A stretch of 64,000 nucleotides of DNA from Nostoc linckia z4. Lineage in GTDB: Bacteria; Cyanobacteriota; Cyanobacteriia; Cyanobacteriales; Nostocaceae. This document shows positions 34,901-43,900 of this stretch, in pieces; the stretch's first letter is position 1, and each line of letters starts with the position of its first letter. Below the pieces are notes generated by a model that worked only from the letters and a program-made list of their open reading frames with translations, had not been told where the DNA came from and did no database searches. A program made the position numbers and the translations under genes. The stretch covers positions 1 to 64,000 of the forward strand of contig NZ_LAHA01000033.1 of assembly GCF_002608075.1 (NCBI RefSeq), given 5' to 3'.

Positions 34901-37900
34901 TGTTTTACTGCTTGAGTATAACTAGTCAAATGTTGCTGAAGTTCAGGGAGAGGTTCGCCGATGGCCAATGAATAACCACAAACATACATGGCGGCGTAAC
35001 CAGCAAATTCTAAATCGCCTTGCTCAAGACCAATTTGATAGCAATCCTGGAGGAGTTTGAGGCTGTTTTTCAGGTGTGTCTTCCAAACGTTAATTTGATT
35101 GCTCACCGCAAACAAGGTTCTGGCTTGAATGGCTTTGGTATCTGGGCCCAGCAGACTTAAAGCCAGTTGACCAAATTGATACCCTGCTTCAATGTCAAAG
35201 ACGACTCCACACAGAATAATTCCATAGGCAGCATAGGCAAAGGAAGCCAAGGTCATATTTCCGTACTCAATCAGTAAATCTACCATTTTGAGTACAATCA
35301 GTAGAAATAAGGGAGGTACTGCCAAATAAGCTGATGCACACATCCTTGCTAAAAGCTGCATTGCCGCCAGGATTTCTGGCTGGGACATGATTGGCAGGTC
35401 AACCAAATCTTCAATGCGTCTGTTTGCCAATTGAGAGGCAGTTTCCTTTAGTGCTTGCTGAACATCCCCAAGGCTTGGGGCAATGGGGAGATGAATTCCT
35501 AATTGTTGGAGTAACTCTAAACCGATTTGAATGGCCTCTAGTAATTTATTTTCTGCCACACAAGTCTGAATTTTGACATCGTAAACTTTTAACCTGGCTA
35601 GTAAGGTTGTTGTGTGATGCAGTACTTCTTGGAATAAAGGCTCTACTTGCTGAAAATTGCCACTGAGATAAGCTGCTTCTGTGGTGGCATTATATACGCT
35701 GAGGGCGAAGTCACGATTTCTTTGCCAACTATCCGTTGTTAGGAGATCCAAAGCAATTTGCAAATATCGCCAAGCAGCGTCATAAGCGGCTGATGCTTTG
35801 GCTTTTTCTCCTGCCATGAGGTTTAACCGAGACAATTTATCTTGCTGGGATTGATTTTCGATGAGTTTTTTCCCCAGGTTTAATTGGTTGGTGATATCAA
35901 AAATTTTGTACTCTAACTGTTGTGGGGGAGTTATTTGCAACAAGCACTGTCCTAGTTGCCAATGGACGTTGCACTGTTGGGCTTGGGGAATTAGGGAATA
36001 GGCAGCTTGTTGGATGCGATCGTGGGCAAACTTGTATTTTATTGGAGGCGAGTCGGCTGTTAGTGGTATACCTAATACTACTGATTTGTGGGCATTGCTC
36101 AAAGGTATAATCAAACCTTGGGCGATCGCTATTTCTAAAGCCTGGGCAGTTTCTCGCTGGGATAATTGGGCGGTCAATGTCAGAGTTGGCAAATCGAAAC
36201 AGTTACCAATACAGGCTGCTAGCTGTAAAACTTGCTGTGTCCGTTTGTTCAGCTTTTGAATTTTAAGAGCCATCAAATGTACAACATTGTCCGTAATTTG
36301 CCGCTGCTGAATTTCCTCCATCGACCATTGCCATTTTTTAGTTTGGTAATGGAATTTTAATAGCCCCTCAGCATAAAGAGATTTCAAAAATTCATTCATG
36401 AAAAAGGGATTGCCACCAGTTTTTAGTTGTAGTAGTTCTGCTAACAACAGGGAATCTCCCAGCTGACAATGCAATGTATCGGCGATTAATTGATTGATGT
36501 CAGCGAGAGTTAAGGGTGACAAATAAACTTGATTTACTACTCCTCCAGTTTCGCGGATTTGCTTCACCATCCGCATCAAAGGATGGCTGGGATTTACCTC
36601 GTTATCTCGGTATGCCCCAATTAACAATAAAGATTGCCCTCTGGTGGCAGTGGCTAGTAATTCAATTAGCTGCAAGGAGGCATTATCTACCCACTGAAGA
36701 TCGTCCAAAAAAATTACTAAAGGATGTTGCCAACGGCTAAAAACGCCGATGAAATTTTGGAAAACTTGCTGAAAACGATGTTGGGCTTCCATTGGCGGCA
36801 AAACAGCTACATCTGGTTGGCTACCCACAATCAACTCCAATGCTGGAATTACCTGGGTAATGACTTTACCGTTGGCACCAAGGGCAGCTAAAAGATGCTC
36901 GTGCCAATGACATAGTTGTTCTCGATCTTCAGTCAGTAATTGTTTGATTAATGACTCAAAAGCTTGGGCAATGGCATAGTAAGGAATATGGCGCTGATAC
37001 TGGTCAAATTTCCCAGCAATCAAGTAGCCTCGTTGTTCTGTAATTAGCTGAGAAATTTCCTGTACCAAAACTGACTTGCCAATACCGGAATATCCCCCAA
37101 TCAGCATCAGTTCAACTTGCCCATCAGACGCGTCCATCCCCAGGCGGCCTGCCACTCCTTGAAATGCCGCTAATAATCTCTCCACCTCCCTTTGTCTGCC
37201 ATAGAGTTTTTCTGGAATCTGAAACTTGTCAGAAATATCTTGTTTTCCTAGCAAAAAAGACTTGATAACTCCGGTGTGTTGTAGCTGCTGGAGACACTCT
37301 TCTAAATCAGTTTTAATTCCCCAGGCACTTTGATAGCGTTCTTCTGCTGTCTTGGCTAACAGTTTTTGGACAATTTCTGAAACCATCACCGGAATATCTG
37401 GGTCAATAAAATGGGGTGGAACGGATTCTAAAGCTAGGTGATAATGAATTAATTCCAGGGCATCGCTGGATTCAAAAGGCAATCGATTGGTCAACAGCTG
37501 ATAGAAAGTAGCACCTAGAGAGTAAAAATCAGTTCGATAGTCCAGGGAACGGTTCATTCTACCTGTTTGCTCTGGAGACATGTAAGCTAATGTTCCCTCT
37601 AGGACTGTGGGATTTTTAATAGTTAAAGTCTCGCGCGATAAGTCAGTTGAAATTCCAAAATCAATAATTTTTAGCTGTTGTGTTTCGAGATTAAAAACAA
37701 TATTTGAGGGATTAATATCTTTATGAATAATATTTGCACTATGAATTTCGGATAAACTCTGAGTTATCTGAATCGCTAATTTAATAAACTGTGTTAAGGT
37801 AAATTTTCTAGTAGTGATAATTTTTGCTAAAGACTCTCCGCCAAAATCCTCCAAAATGAGTATAAAAGTATTTTGATATTGTTGGAAATCATAAGCCTGA

Positions 37901-38100
37901 ATCACACCTGCCAATGATAAACTGCGTGTAATTTCGTATTCCAGCTTATAGCGCGTGATTTCTTCTGGTGTGGGGTAGTCTTTCTTCAAAACTTTGAAGA
38001 TTACAGGCAAACCATCCGGTTCATGAATTCCTCTGTAAACACGTGAATTAATACTTTCATGGATTTTTGTCCGAATTTGATATTCAGGAATTTCCAGCAT
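31930..38100 (-). CDS. Giant Ser/Thr kinase - AAA ATPase - GAF/PAS - histidine kinase
   Basis: A 2056-residue multisensor signalling protein with no membrane segment. Order: Ser/Thr protein kinase at 8-270 (IIHKDINPSNIV near 127, IIDFGIS, YMSPEQTGR); STAND-like AAA ATPase near 300-560 (P-loop GGYSGIGKSVLV near 335; VIFLDDLQWVD); a long helical repeat-rich region to about 1330; GAF 1365-1510; PAS 1530-1660; GAF-like region 1670-1800 with several Cys (FYCESCLQQF); HisKA with SYSVSHDLRAPLRAI near 1843; HATPase_c 1930-2050 (NLLSNAIKYTR, DNGAGFD, GTGIGLAIV). This is a known cyanobacterial architecture. Stimulus unknown. It is cotranscribed with the downstream Rcp1-like regulator. Confidence 0.93.
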   Translation of the reverse strand: MLEIPEYQIRTKIHESINSRVYRGIHEPDGLPVIFKVLKKDYPTPEEITRYKLEYEITRSLSLAGVIQAYDFQQYQNTFILILEDFGGESLAKIITTRKFTLTQFIKLAIQITQSLSEIHSANIIHKDINPSNIVFNLETQQLKIIDFGISTDLSRETLTIKNPTVLEGTLAYMSPEQTGRMNRSLDYRTDFYSLGATFYQLLTNRLPFESSDALELIHYHLALESVPPHFIDPDIPVMVSEIVQKLLAKTAEERYQSAWGIKTDLEECLQQLQHTGVIKSFLLGKQDISDKFQIPEKLYGRQREVERLLAAFQGVAGRLGMDASDGQVELMLIGGYSGIGKSVLVQEISQLITEQRGYLIAGKFDQYQRHIPYYAIAQAFESLIKQLLTEDREQLCHWHEHLLAALGANGKVITQVIPALELIVGSQPDVAVLPPMEAQHRFQQVFQNFIGVFSRWQHPLVIFLDDLQWVDNASLQLIELLATATRGQSLLLIGAYRDNEVNPSHPLMRMVKQIRETGGVVNQVYLSPLTLADINQLIADTLHCQLGDSLLLAELLQLKTGGNPFFMNEFLKSLYAEGLLKFHYQTKKWQWSMEEIQQRQITDNVVHLMALKIQKLNKRTQQVLQLAACIGNCFDLPTLTLTAQLSQRETAQALEIAIAQGLIIPLSNAHKSVVLGIPLTADSPPIKYKFAHDRIQQAAYSLIPQAQQCNVHWQLGQCLLQITPPQQLEYKIFDITNQLNLGKKLIENQSQQDKLSRLNLMAGEKAKASAAYDAAWRYLQIALDLLTTDSWQRNRDFALSVYNATTEAAYLSGNFQQVEPLFQEVLHHTTTLLARLKVYDVKIQTCVAENKLLEAIQIGLELLQQLGIHLPIAPSLGDVQQALKETASQLANRRIEDLVDLPIMSQPEILAAMQLLARMCASAYLAVPPLFLLIVLKMVDLLIEYGNMTLASFAYAAYGIILCGVVFDIEAGYQFGQLALSLLGPDTKAIQARTLFAVSNQINVWKTHLKNSLKLLQDCYQIGLEQGDLEFAGYAAMYVCGYSLAIGEPLPELQQHLTSYTQAVKQIKHSAGIDFVEICSQTVLNLVEEVADAGMLSGEAFDEATRLPQMQQTNFHAGLFYFYLNKLFLCYLFGNANQAMCAENESLLQFPTTNHALANAVLAKEYLPAMTGAALVAIFSFYDSLCRLAVYCDTDTATQCQLLEQVAENQAKMQNWAHHAPMNYLHKWYLVEAERHRVLGEVVPAMDAYDRAIALARENQYLQEEALAKELAAKFYLAQNRIIIAKAYLQEAKYAYLKWGATAKVQNLEKQYPQLLEVYLPTTEVRQINVTESAATKLAALDLETVLKASQAIASEIVLDRLLAKLMTILIENAGAQTGYLILPTEGQWRIEAMKSIGENQATLQSKDSNPDLPTALINYVAHTKESIVLDRAAAEGNFQSEPWIALRQSKSILCTPLLNHGKLTGIVLLENNLMAKAFTPERIQVLHLLFTQAAISIDNARLLKQQAEMNASLRAEIADRQRAQKDRDRLMSMLEATSDYVGMADSLGNMLWNNTQLRKLRGISLDTDLSTLKISDYHPQWALEILQNQGIPTAIRDGTWVGEIALLASDGREIPVSQMVIAHKATDGSVEYFSTIVRDISEAKLREAELTRAETTLKNLVMGTAAVTGQDFFPALVHHIAAALHVPYALVTELVEGKLKALAFWAHGALQTEISYFPARTPCEFALKYGLFYCESCLQQFFPEDLDLVTMQADSYLGISLKNANGEPIGNLCILDVRPLSDRRRIEIIVEVFAARAAAELERKRAIDALHQLNQSLEMRVKQRTAQLETANKALEAFSYSVSHDLRAPLRAIDGFSRMMQEDYSQQLDAEGNRYLKVIRDNAKRMGELIDDLLTLSRFDRKEISRQPVFANEIIQMALNDLTPDWSGREIEFTIADLPVCLADASLLKQVWLNLLSNAIKYTRYKPLACIEVGYQRIDGEGVYFIKDNGAGFDMRYADNLFGVFQRLHREEEFEGTGIGLAIVQRIIKRHGGRIWAQAQSDRGATFYFTLPNN

Positions 38101-38434
38101 AGCTTAACCGCCTGCAAATATTACACAGAAGGACAAAGCCTGGTCGATCGGAATTTTAGATTTTGAATTTTCAAGTTTAACTAGAATAATTCTCAATTTC
38201 AAATTTAAAAATAGTTTCAGAACCAGAAAATTTAAATCTAGAATAAATTTCAAACCCAAAAACCTAAGAAAATCTGAAATCGGCAATTTGAAATTCCCAA
38301 AGAATTAATTCACAAAGTTGATTATACAATAACCAAACCCGATTAACTCATTTACCAATACTGGAGGAATTTTCAGAAAAATTTCAAAGCAAATATTGTG
38401 GGATTAGTCGATGGGTTACTAAGGAGATTGTAGG
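38101..38434. other. Divergent intergenic region
   Basis: A 334-bp AT-rich spacer between the giant kinase (minus) and the GGDEF-EAL gene (plus), expected to hold both promoters. It has repeated AATTTTAGATTTTGAATTTTC-like sequence and no gene. Confidence 0.5.
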
Positions 38435-40606
38435 ATGAGTGAAACCTTGAACGTCCTGATTGTTGAAGATTCCGAGGCTGATGCCGTGTTAGTTCTCAGT
38501 GAATTACGTCGTGGTGGTTTCAATCCAATCTGGCAGCGCGTCCAAACAGCCCCAGAGCTAGTTGCAGCTCTCAATAGTGCTAGCTGGGATGTAATGATTT
38601 CCGATTACCGATTGCCAGGATTTAATGCTCCTGCGGCTTTGGAAATAGCCAAGCAAAGTCAAAAAGATATTCCTTTTATTTTAGTTTCCGGCACCATTGG
38701 CGAAGTGTTGGCTGTGGAAATGATGAAAGCCGGCGCGCATGATTATGTGATGAAGGATAACTTAAATCGATTGCCAGAGGCAGTGCGTCGAGAACTTCGG
38801 GATGCACAGGTAAGAGCAGAGCGCAAACAAGCCCAAAAGCTGTTACAAACATTAGCATCTAACATACCCGGAATGATTTACAGCTTTGTATACCATTGCG
38901 ATGGTTCTACTGTCTTTGAGTATATCAGTTTGGGTTGTCTGGATCTTTTAGAGTTAACGCCACATCGAGTTTTAGCAAATGCTTCTCTTTGCTTTGAACA
39001 AATTCATATTGATGACCGCAGAGAATTTTATACAGTCGCCAAAGAAAGCGCTCAAAATTTAAAACCATTTTCTTACGAATGGCGATTAGTAACACCTTCT
39101 GGCAAACTCAAATGGGTACAGACAAATGCTCGTCCTGAGTGTCGAGAAAACGGGGATATTGTTTGGTATGGTGTTTTATTGGATGTGACGGAGAAAAAAC
39201 AAGCACAAGAGTTGATTATCCACAATGCTTTGCACGATCCATTAACGGATTTACCAAATCGGACACTTTTGGTGGAAAGGCTGGAACTAGCCATTAACCG
39301 AGCTAAACGAGTAGAAAGTTATCGTTATGCAGTTTTGTTTCTAGATCTAGACCGATTTAAAGTGATTAATGACAGTTTAGGACACTTAGCTGGAGACCAA
39401 CTACTCAAGGATATTGCTCAAAAGCTCAAAGCTCATTTACGGGAAGTTGATTTAGTTGCTCGCATTGGCGGTGACGAATTTGTCATTTTGCTAGAAGATA
39501 TTCCTGGAATTGAAAAAGCCATTCAAATTACCGAGCGTATCCTCAAAGATTTTCAAACACCGTTGATACTGAATGATGCTGAGGTAGTTATCAGTACAAG
39601 CATCGGCATTGTTTTAGGAACAAACGATTATTGTCAAGCCTCCGATTTGCTGCGGGATGCCGATATTGCTATGTATCGAGCCAAAGCTCAGGAAAGAAGT
39701 TCGTACAAAATTTTTGATGTCAAAATGCACACCCAAGCAGTAAATCGGCTGACTTTAGAAACTGATATCCGTAAAGCTTTAGAACGAGAAGAATTTGCCA
39801 TTTACTACCAGCCGATTATCGATCTCCTTGGTGATGCTGACAACAAGCAAAGTCAACCCCAAGCAGGGCGGTTGATTGGATTTGAAGCATTGGTGCGCTG
39901 GCAACACCCCACCCGCGGGTTTGTTTTGCCCAGGGAATTTATGGCGATCGCTGAAGAAACCGGACTCATTGTGCAAATCGATCGCTGGATGCTCTACACA
40001 GCTTGTCAACAACTGGCAACCTGGAAAAAAAACTTTACTACTCATTTACCGCTCAAGATGAGTATTAATCTTTCAGCTCAAGATATTCGCCAACCGAGTT
40101 TAATTGAAGACATCGATGGCATCCTAAACCAAACAAATTTAACAGGGGATTCCATAGTCTTAGAAATTACTGAGAGTATGCTCATTGAAAATATTAGTCA
40201 GACAATTCATTTATTAACCGAGTTAAAAGCCAGAAAACTTCAAATTAGTATTGATGATTTTGGTACTGGTTATTCATCACTCAATTATCTCCATCGCTTA
40301 CCCACCGATAATTTAAAAATCGATCGCTCCTTTGTCAGCCAGATGCAAGAAGGAAACCGTAATTACCAAGTTGTCAGTACCATCATTGCTTTGAGCAATC
40401 AACTGGGATTAGGTGTGGTTGCAGAAGGTATTGAGACACCACAGCAACTTCAATGGTTACAGCAGCTAGGATGCGAATTGGGTCAAGGTTACCTATTCTC
40501 CCAACCTCTGGATCGCCAAACAGCAGAAGCACTTCTGGCAAGTAACACTTTATATTTATCAAAAGCGACGGTAAACCCACTCCTTGAAGGAGTGGAAACG
40601 GTGTGA
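38435..40606 (+). CDS. Response regulator with PAS, GGDEF and EAL domains
   Basis: A 723-residue cyclic-di-GMP enzyme. REC at 5-125 (LIVEDSEAD; phospho-Asp in VMISDYRLPG), PAS at about 135-262, GGDEF at 270-430 with intact ARIGGDEFVILLED (near 342), and EAL at 445-700 with GFEALVRWQHP (near 482), LEITESML and SIDDFGTGYSSL. Both catalytic motifs are intact, so it may both make and degrade c-di-GMP, under control of phosphorylation of REC. An AAGGAG leader precedes the ATG. A hairpin CCACTCCTTgaAGGAGTGG overlaps the last codons (about 40578-40594). Divergent from the giant kinase. Confidence 0.94.
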   Translation: MSETLNVLIVEDSEADAVLVLSELRRGGFNPIWQRVQTAPELVAALNSASWDVMISDYRLPGFNAPAALEIAKQSQKDIPFILVSGTIGEVLAVEMMKAGAHDYVMKDNLNRLPEAVRRELRDAQVRAERKQAQKLLQTLASNIPGMIYSFVYHCDGSTVFEYISLGCLDLLELTPHRVLANASLCFEQIHIDDRREFYTVAKESAQNLKPFSYEWRLVTPSGKLKWVQTNARPECRENGDIVWYGVLLDVTEKKQAQELIIHNALHDPLTDLPNRTLLVERLELAINRAKRVESYRYAVLFLDLDRFKVINDSLGHLAGDQLLKDIAQKLKAHLREVDLVARIGGDEFVILLEDIPGIEKAIQITERILKDFQTPLILNDAEVVISTSIGIVLGTNDYCQASDLLRDADIAMYRAKAQERSSYKIFDVKMHTQAVNRLTLETDIRKALEREEFAIYYQPIIDLLGDADNKQSQPQAGRLIGFEALVRWQHPTRGFVLPREFMAIAEETGLIVQIDRWMLYTACQQLATWKKNFTTHLPLKMSINLSAQDIRQPSLIEDIDGILNQTNLTGDSIVLEITESMLIENISQTIHLLTELKARKLQISIDDFGTGYSSLNYLHRLPTDNLKIDRSFVSQMQEGNRNYQVVSTIIALSNQLGLGVVAEGIETPQQLQWLQQLGCELGQGYLFSQPLDRQTAEALLASNTLYLSKATVNPLLEGVETV

Positions 40607-40955
40607 AAAAACAAAACTATGTTAAGAAAAATCAAATAAACTCAAATTTTCTCCCTTCATACCTCCTGCCTTCTTCCAACCAAAAATGTTTGCCTCAATC
40701 TACTTAAACAAACCATTAGCAGATTTTATTCGAGCAATTTTCAGATGAATTTGGATAACTACCTTTTTTAATTTTAATAGAGAAGATTAATCATAAATTT
40801 TTAACAAGGACTACATCATCTCAGAATTCTCTTCTAAAGAGAGAAGTTTTTCCATACAATAAAAATCTATCTAGAGATCACTTCCTAAAATTTGCAAACT
40901 CGCTTAGGTTGTATACAGCCTGTGCAATAAGTATTGGTTGTTTTTAAACATTTTC
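40607..40955. other. Intergenic region before hybrid kinase
   Basis: A 349-bp spacer with no gene. It contains TTCTCTTctaaAGAGAGAA, a short inverted repeat near 40830-40848, of unknown significance. Confidence 0.4.
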
Positions 40956-43900
40956 ATGTTCCATATTCATTATTCACAATTACTGCGTTATGGCATTTCT
41001 GTATTAAATGTGGCACTGGCATTAGTGTTAATGCTGATGCTAGACCCTTGGCTAAGCATGAGTGGAACTCCTTTTCTACTATTTTTTAGCGCTGTAATGG
41101 TGAGTGCTTGGTATGGAGGTTTGAAATCAGGGCTGTTAGCAACTCTCCTATCTGTACTACTGAGCAATTACTTCTTTTTGCCCCCTGTTTTTCAGTTGAG
41201 TTTTGATACATCCAATTGTGTGCGAATTGGGTTGTTTGCAATACAGGGGTTGCTTTTTAGTGTCTTATCCGAGGCATTAAAAACTGCTGAAAAAGGAGCC
41301 GATATCAATTTACGAAAACTTAAAGTCTCTGAAGAAAGATTCCGTCTAGCCTTGAGCAGTTCAGATATTATAATCTTTCAGCAAGATCGCAATTTGCGCT
41401 ATCAGTGGATTCATAATCCTCAAGGTGGAGACACGACACTAGAAATCCTGGGTAAGTCTGATGCTGATTTATTTCCCGCCTCAGTGGCAGAAAAATTAAC
41501 AACAGTCAAGGAAAGAGTATTAAAAACAGGTATTTCCACCCGTGAAGAAGTTTGTTTGCCACTGTGTGGAGAAAACCATTACTATGATTTGCTCATTGAA
41601 CCGTTAAAGGATGCAGATGATTGCATTCATGGTGTTACTTGTGTGGCTGTGAACATTACCGAACGCCAGCAAGCAGAACAAGAAAAGACGAAATTGCAGA
41701 CAGAACTTCAGCAAGCTGTCCAACAAAAAGATGAATCTTTAGCATTGCTTAATGCTTGGTTGAGTACTTCACCTGTGGGCTTGGCTTTCCTCGATACCGA
41801 ACTTCGCTATGTTTACGCTAATGAAGCTCTAGCAGCCACCAATGGAGTACCACTGAGCCAACATTTCGGTCGCACTTTTCGGGAAGTACTACCGGACTGG
41901 GCAGAGCAAGTAGAGCCTGTGTTTGAGAGAGTAATGGCAACCAGACAGCCTTTACTTAACCAGGAAATCAGCGGTGAAACTTATCCCCCAGGGGTGTATC
42001 GTTACGGTATTGTCAGCTATTATCCGGTGTGTCTAGCGGATGGGCAGTTGCTAGGAGTAGGAATTACATCAATTGATATCACTCAACAAAAGCAATCTGA
42101 GCAAGCATTACGGGAAAGCGAAGCCAAGTTTCGATCCGTAGTTGAATCGAATATGATTGGCATTGGCTTTTGGGAGAAAGACGGCAAAATCACAGAAGCC
42201 AATGATGCCTTATTAAATATGTTGGGTTACTCTCGTGCAGAATTAGTTTCTGGGCAACTTAACTGGCGAAACTTGACTCCACCAGAGTATACACCACTCG
42301 ATGAGCAAGTACTGATTCAACTGGAAAACAGCCCTTTTTGTATTCCTTTTGAAAAAGAATATATCCGCAAAGACGGCTTGCGCTTGCCAGTTTTGATGGG
42401 TGCTAGCCATTTTGAGGGGACTCTCCAACGAGGAGCTTTCTTTGTTCTCGATATTACAGAACAGAAACAGGCCCAAGAAAGACTCCGCTACATTGCCCAA
42501 GTTAGCAGTATACTCTCTACTTCCCTGGATTACGAGCAAACCTTAGAACAAATTGCCAAAATTTCAGTTCCCCAGCTAGCAGATTGGTGTAGCGTTGATA
42601 TTGTCAATGAAGATGGTTCCATTCGCCGCTTACCCATTGCCTATGCAGACCCATCGAAAGCCGAATTAGCAGCTAAACTTCAGGAGTATCTGCCAGATTC
42701 CAAGAGTGCAATTACTAAAGTCCTGAAAACTGGGCAAAGTGAATTAATCACAGAAATATCTGACTCGCTATTAGTAGCAAATACTCAAAGCCAGGAACAC
42801 TTACAACTGGTTCGGCAATTGGGGATGAAATCTGTGATGATTGTGCCGCTAATCGCAGGAAGGCAAGTACTCGGCTGCATTAGTTTTGTCACTGCCCAAT
42901 CAAACCGTCGCTACCATCACTCTGATTTGACATTAGCAGGAGATATTGCCTATCGTGCCGCCTTAGCGGTGGAAAATGCCAGACTTTATCAAGACATTCA
43001 CCAAACTTTAGTCCATTATGCCGAATCTTTATCTCTTCTAGATGCCCTGCTAGCAGCTGCTCCCGTTGCTGTATGCTTTTTAGACCGCCAACTGCGATAT
43101 ATCCGCATTAATCAGGTATTTGCTGACATTAACGGTTTAACCATAGAAGAACATTTAGGACGCAGATTTCAAGAAGTACTACCAGAAATGGCGGCTGAAT
43201 TGGAAGTACAGTTACAGCGGGTGTTGGAGACTGGAGAACCACTGTTGAATGTCGAAATCAGCACCCAGACACCAGGACAAGCCGAAAGTTACGAACACTG
43301 GCTGGGCAACTATTACCCAGTGAATAATAGCATGGACGAAACTGTGGGCATTGGGATAATTCTTGCAGATGTCACAGTAGCAAAACAAACAGAAGTTGCC
43401 TTGCGAGAAAGTGAAGAAAGATTCCGGGCAATGTTCAACCAAGCTGCTGTGGGCATTGCTTTGGTAACCTTGGATGGACGATTTCTTCAGGTTAATCCGG
43501 CATTGTCTGAAATTACTGGATACAGCCATGATGAGTTAATTCAAATGAACTTTCAGCAAATTACTCATCCTGACGACTTAGAAGTTGATAGGCAAAACGC
43601 TGGGCGAGTTTTGGCACAGGAAATTAACGGTTATTCCGTAGAAAAACGCTACTTCCGCAAAGATGGTTCCATTGTTTGGGTTAATCTCACTTCATCAGCA
43701 GTTTGGAATAGTCAAGGACAACTCAAGTATGCGTTAGGAATTATCGAGGATATTAGCGAACGCAAACGAATTGAAGCCAGTCAACAGTTTTTAGTTGAAG
43801 CCAGCACCCTACTAGCTGCCTCGTTGGATTATGAAATTACCTTAGCTAATGTGGCTAATTTAGCAGTTCCTACCCTAGCCGATTGGTGTATTGTGGATGT

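Noticed and set aside
38104..38286. Minus-strand 60-residue hydrophobic frame between the giant kinase and GGDEF-EAL genes
   Set aside because: It arises from AATTTTAGATTTT-type repeats and lies in a promoter region with no leader sequence.
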